Source: Beijerinckiaceae bacterium
GTDB lineage: Bacteria; Pseudomonadota; Alphaproteobacteria; Rhizobiales; Beijerinckiaceae
Length of the DNA: 64,000 nucleotides
Direction: 5' to 3'
Assembly: GCA_027532775.1 (NCBI GenBank)
Contig: JAPZTO010000006.1
Span: forward strand, 62,001 to 126,000
Shown in pieces: positions 28,213-38,439 of the stretch; the stretch's first letter is position 1, and every line of letters starts with the position of its first letter. A program made the translations under genes and the position numbers. The notes under the pieces are model-generated. The model was given only the letters and a program-made list of their open reading frames with translations. It had not been told where the DNA came from and did not search any database.

Positions 28213-29384
28213 GAGCCGAAAACCTCGCCGATCGCGCGCTCGACCCGTGCCGTGGCGCGGGAATCATCGAGGGGCGAGCGACGCAGGCGATGGCGGAGCG
28301 CCATGGGCGCGACGATACGCACATGCTCCTCCTCGACCGAATCCTCGCCCTGATAGGCCGCAAGCGCTCGGGCGGCGCGGATCAGCGTCAACTCGCCGCG
28401 CAGGCCGTCGGTGCCGAGCGCAATGCATAATTCCGTGGCGCGACGCAGGGCGCCCTCGCTGGTTGTCATGCTGCCGATCCTCTTCCGCGCGGCGGAGATA
28501 CGGCGGCGAATTCCGGCATCGCGGCCGCGCCAGGCATCGGCGAAAGCCTCGGGATCGCGGTCAAAGGCATCACGGCGCCGGACGACCTCGATCCGCGTCT
28601 CCAGATCGGAGGGCGTCTCGACATCGACCGACAGGCCAAAGCGATCGAGCAATTGCGGGCGCAATTCGCCCTCTTCCGGGTTGCCGGAACCAACAAGCAC
28701 GAAGCGGGCGGGGTGGCGGATACTCAGCCCCTCGCGCTCGACGACATTTTCGCCGGAAGCCGCCACGTCGAGCAGCACGTCGACGAGGTGATCCTCGAGG
28801 AGATTGACTTCGTCGATATAGAGGAATCCGCGATGCGCCTTGGCCAGCAGACCAGGCTGGAAGGCCTTTTCGCCCCGGGCCAAAGCCCGTTCGAGATCGA
28901 GTGCGCCGACGACACGGTCTTCCGTGGCGCCGAGCGGCAGGTCAACGACCGGCACGGGAACGAGATGGGATTCGGCCTGGCCGCGCCGGCCCTTGTCGAG
29001 CGAGAGCCTCTGGCAATGCTCGCAGGAAGCGGCCGGACGACCGGGCTCGCAGCCATAGGGGCAGCCGACAATGGCACGCATGCGCGGCAGCAGGGCCGCA
29101 AGGGCGCGGATCGCGGTGGATTTCCCGGTGCCTCGATCGCCGAAGATCAGCACGCCGCCGATGGTTGCATCGATGGCGGAGAGGATCAGCGCGTTCTTCA
29201 TCTCCTCCTGTGCCACGATGGCGGAGAAAGGAAACGGCACGCGCTGGCGTGGCGCCGGAGCCGGCGTGACCCGGAGCATCCGGTTGGCACGATCGACGGG
29301 TGCGGGGTGCCCGGCGAGCGTTTCGCGCAGGGGTTCTTCCCGGTCCGGAAGGGGGCGCTGGGCGCCATAGGCTTCTGCCGACAT
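28209..29384 (-). CDS. bchI: Magnesium chelatase ATPase subunit I
   Basis: PFSAIVAQEEMKNALILSAIDATIGGVLIFGDRGTGKSTAIRALAALLP, LYIDEVNLLEDHLVDVLLDVAASGENVVEREG. Confidence 0.97.
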   Translation of the reverse strand: MSAEAYGAQRPLPDREEPLRETLAGHPAPVDRANRMLRVTPAPAPRQRVPFPFSAIVAQEEMKNALILSAIDATIGGVLIFGDRGTGKSTAIRALAALLPRMRAIVGCPYGCEPGRPAASCEHCQRLSLDKGRRGQAESHLVPVPVVDLPLGATEDRVVGALDLERALARGEKAFQPGLLAKAHRGFLYIDEVNLLEDHLVDVLLDVAASGENVVEREGLSIRHPARFVLVGSGNPEEGELRPQLLDRFGLSVDVETPSDLETRIEVVRRRDAFDRDPEAFADAWRGRDAGIRRRISAARKRIGSMTTSEGALRRATELCIALGTDGLRGELTLIRAARALAAYQGEDSVEEEHVRIVAPMALRHRLRRSPLDDSRATARVERAIGEVFGS

Positions 29385-29394
29385 GGCGCTCTCC

Positions 29395-30378
29395 TCAGGT
29401 TCGGGCGGTGCTGGCAAGCCGGACGGGCAAGCGGAACACGACATCTTCCTCGACACCTTCCAGTTCGGTGATGGACACATCCCGGAAGTGACGAAGCCAG
29501 TCGATTGTGGCCTGGATCAGCTCTTCCGGGGCGGAAGCGCCGGCAGAGAGACCGAGCGTGGACACGCCCTCCAGCCAGGTCAGGTCGATGGAAGCCGGCC
29601 CCTCGACGAGATAGGCCGGCACGCCGAGTTGCGCGCCGATCTCCCGGAGGCGGCTGGAATTGGAACTCTGCCGCGAGCCGATGACGAGGATCATCTCGGC
29701 GCGCCCGGCCATTTCCTGCACGGCGGCCTGGCGGTTCTGCGTCGCGTAGCAGATGTTGCGCGTATCGGGGCCGACAATATCCGGAAAGCGCGCCTTCAGC
29801 GCCGCGATCACATCCCGCGTGTCCTGCACGCCGAGGGTCGTCTGGGTGATGTAGGCGACGCGGGAGGGATCCGCGATCTCGAGATCTGCCACTTCTTCCG
29901 GCCGGGCGATCAGGTGCAGGCGGCCATCGATCTGGCCGCGCGTGCCCTCGACCTCGGCATGGCCGGCATGACCGATCAGCACCACATCATGGCCCTGCTC
30001 GGCATGGCGGCGGCCCTGGACATGGACCTTCACCACCAGCGGGCAGGTCGCGTCGATGACATCGAGGCTGCGATCCGCGGCCATGGCTTCGACCTTGCGG
30101 GAGACGCCATGCGCGCTGAAAACGGTGATCGCGCCTTCGGGGATCTCGTCGACCTCGGACACAAAGATCGCGCCGCGCGCCCGCAACTGTTCCACGACAT
30201 GCGTGTTATGGACGATCTCGTGGCGGACATAGACCGGCGCGCCATGGATCTCGAGGGCGCGCTCGACAATCTCGACCGCCCGGATCACGCCGGCGCAGAA
30301 GCCGCGCGGCTTGGCCAGCAGCACTTCCAGCGGCGCGAGATCGGGCTCGAAGCGGCGTTGCGGGGCATGGCGGTTCAT
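29395..30378 (-). CDS. ispH: 4-hydroxy-3-methylbut-2-enyl diphosphate reductase
   Basis: [75 protein letters not shown]. Confidence 0.97.
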   Translation of the reverse strand: MNRHAPQRRFEPDLAPLEVLLAKPRGFCAGVIRAVEIVERALEIHGAPVYVRHEIVHNTHVVEQLRARGAIFVSEVDEIPEGAITVFSAHGVSRKVEAMAADRSLDVIDATCPLVVKVHVQGRRHAEQGHDVVLIGHAGHAEVEGTRGQIDGRLHLIARPEEVADLEIADPSRVAYITQTTLGVQDTRDVIAALKARFPDIVGPDTRNICYATQNRQAAVQEMAGRAEMILVIGSRQSSNSSRLREIGAQLGVPAYLVEGPASIDLTWLEGVSTLGLSAGASAPEELIQATIDWLRHFRDVSITELEGVEEDVVFRLPVRLASTART

Positions 30379-32375
30379 GACCCGGCGGCCCCTTCAGCCT
30401 GGAATTCCGGCTGGCGCAGCACCTTCCTCGCGGAAGGCTCGGCCAGCGAGATCAGCCTCGGCCCTGCGCCCTGGATGACCCGGAGCTTGCTGGCCGGCTG
30501 GACGATGCTCATCGCCAGCCGGATGATCGCATCGCAATCAAGCCCGGCCTCGGCATAGAGGCGTGCCTGCGTGTCATGATCCTGGAAGCGATCCGGCAGA
30601 TGCATCGAGCGGAGCTTCAGACCATGCTCGAGCCAGCCGTTATGGACCAGATATTCCATGACGAGCGCGCCGAACCCGCCCGAGGAGCCATCCTCGACGA
30701 GGATCAGTGCCTCGTGATGCCCGGCGAGCTGTTCCACCAGCGCCCGGTCGAAGGGCTTGGCAAAGCGTGCATCGGCCAGCGTGGTCGAAATGCCGAGTTC
30801 ATCGAGGCGTTCGGCCGCAATCCGGCATTCCTGCAGGCGCGTGCCATAGGACAGGATGGCGAGGCGGCTGCCTTCGCGGAGGACGCGCCCCTTGCCGATC
30901 GGCAGCGGGACGCCGGTTTCGGGCAGGGCCACGCCGGTTCCATCCGCGCGGGGATAGCGGAAGGCAATCGGGCCGGCATCATGCGCCGCCGCGGTGGCGA
31001 CCATATGGACAAGCTCGGCCTCGTCGCCGGGGGCCATCAGCACCATGTTCGGCAGGCAGGCCATGTAGGCGATATCGAAAGCGCCGGCATGGGTGGGCCC
31101 GTCGGCACCGACCAGCCCGGCCCGGTCCAGCGCGAAGCGGACCGGCAGGTTCTGCAGCGCCACATCATGCATGATCTGGTCATAGGCGCGCTGCAGGAAG
31201 GTGGAGTAGATCGCGCAGAAGGGCTTCATGCCGTCACAGGCGAGGCCGGCGGCGAAGGTCACCGCGTGCTGCTCGGCAATGCCGACATCGAAGAAGCGTT
31301 TCGGGAATCGTTTCTCGAACAGGTCGGTGCCGGTGCCGGAAGGCATGGCCCCGGTGATCGCGATCACGCGGTCATCCTTTTCGGCCTCCTTCACGAGGCT
31401 CTGGCCGAATACCTTGGTGTAGGACGGCGCGGCAGCCTTGGACTTTTCCTGCGCACCCGTGGCAACATCGAACTTCACCACGCCATGATACTTGTCGGCG
31501 CTGGCCTCGGCCGGGGCATAGCCCTTGCCTTTCTTCGTGATGACATGAAGCAGGATCGGGCCCTGATCGGCATCGCGGATGTTGCGCAGGATCGGGACGA
31601 GATGATCGAGATCATGTCCGTCGACCGGCCCGACATAATAAAGGCCCAGCTGATCGAACAGCGTGCCGCCGGTGAAATACGAGCGGGCATGCTCGATGGC
31701 CCGGGTGATCGTGCGGTCCATCCGGTCGCCGAACCTGCGGGTCAGCTTGCGGCCGGCCTCGCGCATCGTGAGATAGGTCTTGCCCGAGAGCAGATGCGCC
31801 AGATAGGTCGACATCGCGCCGACAGGCGGGGCGATCGACATGTCATTGTCGTTGAGGATGACGATCAGCCGCGAGCCAAGCGCGCCGGCATTGTTCATCG
31901 CCTCGTAGGCCATGCCGGCGGACATTGCGCCATCGCCGATCACGGCGACGACATGGCCGTCCTTCTGCTGGAGATCCCGCGCGACGGCATAGCCGAGAGC
32001 GGCGGAAATCGACGTCGAGGTATGGGCGGCGCCGAAGGCGTCATATTCGCTCTCGCCGCGCTTGGTGAAGCCGGAAAGGCCTCCCCCCTGCCGCAGGGTG
32101 CGGATCCGGTCGCGCCGGCCGGTCAGGATCTTGTGCGGATAGGCCTGGTGGCCGACATCCCAGATCAGCGTGTCCTTCGGGGTCTCGAAGACATGGTGCA
32201 GGGCGACAGTCAGTTCGACGACGCCGAGGCTGGCGCCGAGATGGCCGCCGGTGGTCGAGACTGCATCGATGGTTTCAGCCCGCAACTCGTCGGCAACCTG
32301 CTTGAGGTCCGAGGCCGGGAGCGCGCGGAGATCGGCGGGCGTGGCGATCAGGTCCAGGAGAGGAGTTTCCGGCAT
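30375..32375 (-). CDS. dxs: 1-deoxy-D-xylulose-5-phosphate synthase
   Basis: [79 protein letters not shown] 32390 is an alternative start. Confidence 0.97.
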   Translation of the reverse strand: MPETPLLDLIATPADLRALPASDLKQVADELRAETIDAVSTTGGHLGASLGVVELTVALHHVFETPKDTLIWDVGHQAYPHKILTGRRDRIRTLRQGGGLSGFTKRGESEYDAFGAAHTSTSISAALGYAVARDLQQKDGHVVAVIGDGAMSAGMAYEAMNNAGALGSRLIVILNDNDMSIAPPVGAMSTYLAHLLSGKTYLTMREAGRKLTRRFGDRMDRTITRAIEHARSYFTGGTLFDQLGLYYVGPVDGHDLDHLVPILRNIRDADQGPILLHVITKKGKGYAPAEASADKYHGVVKFDVATGAQEKSKAAAPSYTKVFGQSLVKEAEKDDRVIAITGAMPSGTGTDLFEKRFPKRFFDVGIAEQHAVTFAAGLACDGMKPFCAIYSTFLQRAYDQIMHDVALQNLPVRFALDRAGLVGADGPTHAGAFDIAYMACLPNMVLMAPGDEAELVHMVATAAAHDAGPIAFRYPRADGTGVALPETGVPLPIGKGRVLREGSRLAILSYGTRLQECRIAAERLDELGISTTLADARFAKPFDRALVEQLAGHHEALILVEDGSSGGFGALVMEYLVHNGWLEHGLKLRSMHLPDRFQDHDTQARLYAEAGLDCDAIIRLAMSIVQPASKLRVIQGAGPRLISLAEPSARKVLRQPEFQAEGAAGS

Positions 32376-32397
32376 CGGCTTGATCTCCACGGCCGAA

Positions 32398-32439
32398 TGT
32401 CTGCATTGGGTGACATTCTTGTGTCTAGCATTCTTGACA
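32398..32439. promoter_or_regulatory. Paired PpsR/CrtJ operators upstream of dxs (6-bp spacing)
   Basis: TGTCTGCATTGGGTGACA (32398-32415) and TGTCTAGCATTCTTGACA (32422-32439), both exact TGT-N12-ACA. Confidence 0.85.
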
Positions 32440-32502
32440 CTTTGGCGAATTCCGCAAGGGGAAAATCACCCGATCGGCCGAATTCGGAGGACAAAATCGG
32501 GG

Positions 32503-32775
32503 TCAGGCCCGGTCTGTCCGCGTTATTCTGCGTATGAGATCAATGGCATGAGCAAGACCGCCCAGCATCAGCAGGGCGGCCATGGCCCAGGCAGGCCCGT
32601 CATCCAGTGCAAGGCGCAGGGCCAGAATGAGCGTCAGGCCTGCCGCGGAGACGAGCAGGATGGTCGCCACGGGCAAACCGCGACCTGTCAAGACTCGATG
32701 ACAGATCAGCGCCAGCGCTTCGATGACGAGAATCGCGATGGCAGAATCGACCCCGATCCGAAGCAGCTCACTCAC
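32503..32775 (-). CDS. Small hydrophobic protein (90 aa, about 3 TM) translationally coupled to tspO
   Basis: GTG start overlapping tspO TGA (GTGA). VSELLRIGVDSAIAILVIEALALICHRVLTGRGLPVATILLVSAAGLTLILALRLALDDGPAWAMAALLMLGGLAHAIDLIRRITRTDRA. Confidence 0.7.
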   Translation of the reverse strand: MSELLRIGVDSAIAILVIEALALICHRVLTGRGLPVATILLVSAAGLTLILALRLALDDGPAWAMAALLMLGGLAHAIDLIRRITRTDRA

Positions 32776-33275
32776 CGACTTGCCCCCCGGAACGAGCCGT
32801 TGAGCCGCAAGATCTCCCAGTTCAGGAAGCCCGCCGTCGAGACCCAGAGGATATAGGGCAACAACAACACGGCGGCGCCCGGCGAGAATGGCCAGAGCAC
32901 GAGGATCATCGCCAGGATCGACAGCCAGAGGAAGACAAGTTCGCCCAAGGCCCAATCCGGTCTGCGGAACTTGAAGAACAGAAAACTCCAGACGATATTG
33001 AGAACTGCGTTCACCGCGTAGACGACAATCAGCATCCGGCGGGCATCCGCGCCGGGCGCATCACGCCAGCCCATGGCGAAAGCGATGACTGCGAGTGCAA
33101 AGATGGTTGTCCAGACCGGGCCGAACAGCCAGTTCGGCGGCTGCCAGAACGGCTTGCGCAGGGCCTTGTACCAATCCCCGACATCGGTGGCGACACCGCC
33201 GAGGATGGCGACAATGACGGCGGCACCCGCTGCTGGCAGCAGGATCCATGTATCGAGGCCCGAGAAATTGATCAC
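32772..33275 (-). CDS. tspO: TspO/MBR family tryptophan-rich sensory protein
   Basis: DWYKALRKPFWQPPNWLFGPVWTTIFALAVIAFAMGW, YAVNAVLNIVWSFLFFKFRRPDWALGELVFLWLSI. Confidence 0.96.
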   Translation of the reverse strand: MINFSGLDTWILLPAAGAAVIVAILGGVATDVGDWYKALRKPFWQPPNWLFGPVWTTIFALAVIAFAMGWRDAPGADARRMLIVVYAVNAVLNIVWSFLFFKFRRPDWALGELVFLWLSILAMILVLWPFSPGAAVLLLPYILWVSTAGFLNWEILRLNGSFRGASR

Positions 33276-34471
33276 GCGCGGGCAAAGCCAAGGAGGTGAC
33301 GGACATCGTTGAGGAAGATCCGGACATGCGCCATGAAGCGGCCCCGGACGAATGCCTTGTTCATATAGGATTCCCAGGTCAGCTTCTGCACATCCGGATC
33401 GCGGCAGATCTTCACGAACTGTTCGCGGCTGCGGTCATTGCGGTACCAGAAATACTGGAGCAGGCCGAGCACCCAGAAGACCCTGCCATGCTTGGCCATG
33501 AAGGTCTTGCGGGCACCGGCCAAAGCCCGGGCATCGCCCGTGCGCAGCACAGCGGCCGTGGCCTCCGCAGCGAGGCGGCCGCCATACATGGCGTAGTAGA
33601 TCCCCTCCCCCGATGCCGGCGCGACCACGCCGGCGGCGTCGCCGGCCAGCAGGACATCGCGGCCATTGTCCCAGCGCTTGAGCGGCTTCATCGGGATCGG
33701 CGCACCTTCCTTGCGGATGGTTTCCAGCCCCTCGAAGCCGAGTTCCCTGCGCAGGTCGGCAATCGAGCCCCGCAGCGAAAAGCCCTTGTGGGCACTGCCG
33801 GTGCCGATGCTCATCGTCTCACCATGGGGGAAGACCCAGCCGTAGAAATCCGGCGAGACCTTGCCCTGGTAGATCACGTCGCACCGGGCGGAATCGTAAT
33901 GCGGCGAGCCCGGCACCGGCGCGCGGACAATCTCGTGATAGGCAAAGACGAAGGGCACGCGCTTCACATCCGGCAGGGCGATGCGGGCAACCTGCGAATT
34001 TGCGCCATCCGCGCCGATAACCAGCCGGGTGCGGAGCGAGACCAGCCGGTCTTCGTCGCCCTTCGGCCGGAATTGCACGATCGGGTGGCCGCGATCATCG
34101 CGGGTGATCGTCTCGAATGTGCCGTTGAACCGCGTCGCGCCGGACAGGGCGGCCCGTTCGCGCAGGAATTCATCGAAATGCTCGCGATCGACCATGCCGA
34201 CAAAGCCGTTCTCGATCGGCATGTCGACGCCGATTTCCGACGGGGCGACCATGCGCGCGGAGCGGATCCGCGCGACGATCTGCGAATCCGGGATCTGGAA
34301 TTCCCGGATGCAGCAAGGCGGCACGGCCCCGCCGCAGGGCTTGATCCGGCCGGCACGATCGAGCAGCGCAACGCGGTGTCCGGCCCGAGCAAGATCCTCC
34401 GCGGCAATGGCACCGGACGGACCGCCGCCGATCACGACGACATCGAACCGGGTGTTTTCAGCTTCGTCCAT
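33272..34471 (-). CDS. bchP: Geranylgeranyl diphosphate/bacteriochlorophyll reductase
   Basis: FDVVVIGGGPSGAIAAEDLARAGHRVALLDRAGRIKPCGGAVPPCCIREFQIPD, VLLAGDAAGVVAPASGEGIYYAMYGGRLAA. Confidence 0.96.
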   Translation of the reverse strand: MDEAENTRFDVVVIGGGPSGAIAAEDLARAGHRVALLDRAGRIKPCGGAVPPCCIREFQIPDSQIVARIRSARMVAPSEIGVDMPIENGFVGMVDREHFDEFLRERAALSGATRFNGTFETITRDDRGHPIVQFRPKGDEDRLVSLRTRLVIGADGANSQVARIALPDVKRVPFVFAYHEIVRAPVPGSPHYDSARCDVIYQGKVSPDFYGWVFPHGETMSIGTGSAHKGFSLRGSIADLRRELGFEGLETIRKEGAPIPMKPLKRWDNGRDVLLAGDAAGVVAPASGEGIYYAMYGGRLAAEATAAVLRTGDARALAGARKTFMAKHGRVFWVLGLLQYFWYRNDRSREQFVKICRDPDVQKLTWESYMNKAFVRGRFMAHVRIFLNDVRHLLGFARA

Positions 34472-34492
34472 GCGTGGTTCCTCCCTGCCCTG

Positions 34493-35854
34493 TCATTCCG
34501 CCGGGCGGCCAAGCGCGAGATCCGGCATATCTGGCGCCGCCGGCCGGCGGCTGGCCGGCTGCCGGGCCTGGCTGGCGACGCGATCTGCCAGAACCGCCGA
34601 GATGATGAAAAGCACGCCTTCGGCCGCAAAGACGGTGGCATAGGCCGCAACCTGCGACGTGATGAGATAGCGTGCGATATCGGCCGCCAGTGCGCCGAGG
34701 AAGCCCCCTGCCCCGAAGGCAATGCCCTGCGCTGCGCCCCAGAGGCCCATGCGCACGCCGGCCCGCTCCGGATTGCCGGCATTGACCAGCCGCATCATCG
34801 CGCCGATCGCCGCAGCTGCGAAGGCACCGTTGGCAACACCGAGCAGGAAGACATTCGGACGGAACGGAAATTCCGGACCGATCAGGGCTGCGGCAACGAG
34901 GCCGGCCAGCGCGAAGGCGGAGGCAATGCAGCCGCCCACCGTCCAGAAGCGCGTGGTCCCGGGGCCGCGATTGCCATAGAGCGTCGACACAATGGCCACG
35001 AGGATCATCCCCGCCAGCACCCCGCCATGCTGGAGGCCGGCCAGCTTCGTGGTCTCGCCGGGCGTATAGCCGAAGACCGCGCCGGCAAAGGGCTCGAGGA
35101 TGAGATCCTGCGCGCTGTAGGCGATCATCGACAGGAAGATGAAGATGGCGAAGAGGCGCGAATGCGGCTCGGACCAGACCTCGCGCAGCGCTTCGCGGAA
35201 GGAATCGGCCGGCACGGTCGCGCCGGCTGCCGGCGCGGGTGGCGATGCGCCCTCGACGCCCCAGACAGCGACAACACTGACGATGAAGGCGAGCAAGCTG
35301 ACCACCGCAGAGACCGCAACCAGCCGGCCCATCGAGAAGGGGTCGAGGAAGTGACCGGCAGTGCCGGCCGTGACGATGAAGCCCATGATCATCATCACCC
35401 AGACGATCGTTGCCGCGGCGGGGCGGCGGGCATCGGCCACGCGGCGCGAGAGCAGGACGAGCAGCGAGGTGCCGCTGGCACCGACGCCGATGCCGATGGC
35501 GAGAAAGGCAAGAACCGACATCAGCAGCCCGGCCACCGGCATGCTGGCCATCATTGCCACCGCCAGAGCGGCGCCGAAGCCGCCCAAAGCCAGCATCGCC
35601 ATGCCGCCGATGATCCAGGGCGTCAGCCGCCCGCCGATATCGGCGCCATGGCCCCAGCGCGGACGGAGCACCTGCACGGCATAATGGAGAGCCACCAGCG
35701 CGCCGGGCAGCATGGCCGGCAGCGCCAGTTCCACCACCATGACGCGGTTGATGGTCGATGTGGTGAGGACAACGATCGCGCCGAGCGCCGTCTGCACGAG
35801 CCCGAGCCGCGCGATGCCGAGCCAACCCAGCGGAGTCAAACCCAGCGGCGTCAT
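34493..35854 (-). CDS. BCD-family MFS transporter (PucC/LhaA-related, 'bch2' position)
   Basis: ARLGLVQTALGAIVVLTTSTINRVMVVELALPAMLPGALVALHYAVQVLRPRWGHGAD; between bchG and bchP. Confidence 0.92.
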   Translation of the reverse strand: MTPLGLTPLGWLGIARLGLVQTALGAIVVLTTSTINRVMVVELALPAMLPGALVALHYAVQVLRPRWGHGADIGGRLTPWIIGGMAMLALGGFGAALAVAMMASMPVAGLLMSVLAFLAIGIGVGASGTSLLVLLSRRVADARRPAAATIVWVMMIMGFIVTAGTAGHFLDPFSMGRLVAVSAVVSLLAFIVSVVAVWGVEGASPPAPAAGATVPADSFREALREVWSEPHSRLFAIFIFLSMIAYSAQDLILEPFAGAVFGYTPGETTKLAGLQHGGVLAGMILVAIVSTLYGNRGPGTTRFWTVGGCIASAFALAGLVAAALIGPEFPFRPNVFLLGVANGAFAAAAIGAMMRLVNAGNPERAGVRMGLWGAAQGIAFGAGGFLGALAADIARYLITSQVAAYATVFAAEGVLFIISAVLADRVASQARQPASRRPAAPDMPDLALGRPAE

Positions 35855-36792
35855 GGGGCAACTCCCGAAGCAAGCATGCGCAGGGCGAAGGCCGACACCA
35901 TCATGCCGGAGACATAGAGGGTAATGCCGGTCGCGTTGTACCAGGGTGCCCGCCCGCGCGGATCGGAGAGCAGGCGCTTCATCAGCGCGATCTGGGCCAG
36001 CAGGATGCCGGCGACGAGACCGGCATGGACCGGCGCATTCCAGAGCCAGAGCAGGAGGATGACCACGACCTGCGGCAGCGCCATGACCCAGCAGGCCAGC
36101 AGGGCGGCGCGTTCGGCGCCCAGTTGCGCCGGCACGGAGCGCAGCCCCATCTGCCGGTCGCCCTCGATCGACTTGAAGTCGTTCAGCGTCATGATGCCAT
36201 GCGCGCCAAGGGAATAGAGCAGCGCGATCCAGACCAGGCGGGAATCCGGGAACGTGCCGAGAATGGCCGCAGCCGCAGTGAACCAGGGCAGGCCCTCGTA
36301 GCACAGCCCGACTGCGGCATTGCCGATCCAGCCATTGCGCTTGAGGCGGAAGGGGGGTGCCGAATAGGCCCAGGCCAGAGCGAGCCCGAGCATGGTTGCC
36401 GCGAGGACCCACGGGCCCAGCAAGGCGGCCACCAGCGCCGAGACGATTGTCCAGACGACGGCGAAGCCGAGGCCCCATCGCCCCGGCACCCGGCCGGAGG
36501 GAATCGGCCGGTTGGGCTCGTTGATCGCATCGACATGGCGGTCAAACCAGTCATTGACGACCTGGCTCGTCCCGCAGACCAGCGGGCCGGCCAGCAGCAC
36601 GCCTGCTGCTGCCGCTATCCAGCCGCCTGCGCCGGCAATGCCGACGGAGGCGACACCGCAGGCATAGGCCCACATCGGCGGAAACCAGGTGATTGGCTTG
36701 AGCAATTCGACCATGGCGCTCAGCGCAGGCCGGTTCAATGCCGCGGCAGGAACCGGCTGCGGGCCACCGGAAGGGACAGGCGCCTCGATCAT
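35851..36792 (-). CDS. bchG: Bacteriochlorophyll synthase (geranylgeranyl/phytyl transferase)
   Basis: ELLKPITWFPPMWAYACGVASVG, CGTSQVVNDWFDRHVDAINEPNRPIPSGRVPGRWGL, LNDFKSIEGDRQMGLRSVPAQLG. Confidence 0.97.
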   Translation of the reverse strand: MIEAPVPSGGPQPVPAAALNRPALSAMVELLKPITWFPPMWAYACGVASVGIAGAGGWIAAAAGVLLAGPLVCGTSQVVNDWFDRHVDAINEPNRPIPSGRVPGRWGLGFAVVWTIVSALVAALLGPWVLAATMLGLALAWAYSAPPFRLKRNGWIGNAAVGLCYEGLPWFTAAAAILGTFPDSRLVWIALLYSLGAHGIMTLNDFKSIEGDRQMGLRSVPAQLGAERAALLACWVMALPQVVVILLLWLWNAPVHAGLVAGILLAQIALMKRLLSDPRGRAPWYNATGITLYVSGMMVSAFALRMLASGVAP

Positions 36793-36821
36793 GGGGCAAC
36801 GGTAGTCCCCGTCACCCGATC

Positions 36822-36863
36822 CGTCAATTTAGATTTACACTATTTTGTCGCGGCGGACTGACA
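36822..36863. promoter_or_regulatory. Paired PpsR/CrtJ-like operators upstream of bchG (6-bp spacing)
   Basis: CGTCAATTTAGATTTACA (36822-36839, one mismatch) and TGTCGCGGCGGACTGACA (36846-36863, exact). Confidence 0.7.
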
Positions 36864-36864
36864 C

Positions 36865-36882
36865 ATCACAGCCGCCTGTGAT
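36865..36882 (-). other. Hairpin overlapping the ppsR stop codon
   Basis: ATCACAG-CCGC-CTGTGAT perfect 7-bp inverted repeat; no U-tract. Confidence 0.55.
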
Positions 36883-38330
36883 CATTCCTCGGCCGGCACT
36901 TCCGGATCGAGATCGCCGAGGCCGTGGCGGCGCATCTTGGCGTAGAAGCTCTGCCGGCTCAGCCCGAGCATCTGGGCGGCGGAGGCGCGGTTGTCACCCG
37001 ACCGTTCCAGAGCGGCCTCGATGCAGAGACGCTCGATCATGTCGCTGGACTCGCGCACCATGTCCTTCAGCGACACCCGGCCGACCAGCTCGGTGAGCTG
37101 CTCGACGGAGCGGTGAAGCGACCGGCCGCGATGGCCGTTCAGCGCCTGGCGGATGCCGTTGTTGCGGATGACGAAGCCGTAGGTCGGCACTTCGCCGGAC
37201 AGGGCTGGCACGGCCGAGACTTCAACCTGCTCGACGCTGCCATAGGAACCGCGAAGCACGGTCGCGAAGGCGCGCATCGCCCGGCTTTCCTCGAGCCGCG
37301 CCATGATGAGGTCCATGTCAACACCCGGCCGGCCGAGCCAATGCTCGAGAGGCTCGCCGAGCGCCTGCGTCTTGGCGCCAAGCTGGGCCAGATCAAGGAA
37401 GGCCTGGTTGCATTCGACGATCTTGAGATCGCCGTCGATGACAACAAACCCGTCAGGCAGTTGCTCGATGACACCCATGACCTTGCTGGCCAGCCCATCA
37501 CCCCCCGCGACAGGTTGCGTGCCGGCATGCGGCGTCAGCCGGACGAGGAGGAAAACCGCCTGATCCTGCCGGAAAACCGAGGCAGCGACCGAGAAAAGCT
37601 GGCCGTTCTGGGCGAGGCGGGCCTCGACTTCCGGCACCTTGCCGGCGCGGCGGGCGGTCTTCAGCGCAGCTTCGAGCGCCTCGGCGCCATCATAGGTGAA
37701 ACAGGAGAGGATCGACTGGTTGACCAGGCGCTCCGCGCCATTGCCGATCTGGCGCAAAGCCGCCGGGTTGGCCTCGACAATACGCAGGGTTATGGAATCG
37801 ACGATCAGCACCGGCTCGGAAGCGAGGTGGAACAGCATGCGGTAGCGGGTTTCCGCCGCGCGCATCCGCGCGTATTCCTGCTCCATGGCCTCCTGGGTCT
37901 CGACCAGGCGACGCTGCAACTGCGCCAGGCTGCGCAGATCGCGGCCAATGGCGACAAACCGGCCGCTCTTGCCCAAAGCCATTGTGGAATAGCGGATCGG
38001 GACATCGATCCCCGAGCGGGCGGGGTGGTTGATCTCACGCGGCTGGACAAGACCGCCCCGGAGAGAACCGCGGATCAGATCATCGACCTTGGGCCGGCTT
38101 TCCTTGGTGACGATCTCGTTCCATTTGCGACCGCGCCAGTCCGGATCAACCTCTCCGGCCAGTTCGGCATTGCCGAGGACCACATCATGGATGACGCCAT
38201 CGGCATCTATGATGAGCGCGATATCGGACATCGACGCGAGCAGCTTCTCGGCGATATCGGGCGACAGGCCATCGGCCCAGCCGACCCTCAGGCCGTCAGC
38301 GTTGTTGCTGCTGGATGATCCGAATTCCAT
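36882..38330 (-). CDS. ppsR: Transcriptional regulator PpsR/CrtJ (PAS-PAS-HTH fis)
   Basis: PAS-like segments (MSDIALIIDADGVIHDVVLG; FVVIDGDLKIVECNQAFLDLAQLG) and Fis-type HTH LCIEAALERSGDNRASAAQMLGLSRQSFYAKMRRHGLGDL. Confidence 0.97.
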   Translation of the reverse strand: MEFGSSSSNNADGLRVGWADGLSPDIAEKLLASMSDIALIIDADGVIHDVVLGNAELAGEVDPDWRGRKWNEIVTKESRPKVDDLIRGSLRGGLVQPREINHPARSGIDVPIRYSTMALGKSGRFVAIGRDLRSLAQLQRRLVETQEAMEQEYARMRAAETRYRMLFHLASEPVLIVDSITLRIVEANPAALRQIGNGAERLVNQSILSCFTYDGAEALEAALKTARRAGKVPEVEARLAQNGQLFSVAASVFRQDQAVFLLVRLTPHAGTQPVAGGDGLASKVMGVIEQLPDGFVVIDGDLKIVECNQAFLDLAQLGAKTQALGEPLEHWLGRPGVDMDLIMARLEESRAMRAFATVLRGSYGSVEQVEVSAVPALSGEVPTYGFVIRNNGIRQALNGHRGRSLHRSVEQLTELVGRVSLKDMVRESSDMIERLCIEAALERSGDNRASAAQMLGLSRQSFYAKMRRHGLGDLDPEVPAEE

Positions 38331-38439
38331 GTTCTCTCGGCTTCCTTGGGTCGATCTACCTCTGGTCAACGTGTCAGGCAAGGTTCAGGCCAAACAGGGT
38401 GGCCGACGAAGTGTGTGTAAACGGCGGCAGCATCCCGAC

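Noticed and set aside
30576-32537. 653-aa plus-strand ORF opposite dxs
   Set aside because: Antisense to an unambiguous dxs; composition (His/Arg/Gly/Asp-rich, no domain motifs) is typical of high-GC antisense frames.
33296-35917. 873-aa plus-strand ORF opposite bchP and the BCD transporter
   Set aside because: Spans two well-supported minus-strand genes with no recognisable motif; high-GC antisense artefact.
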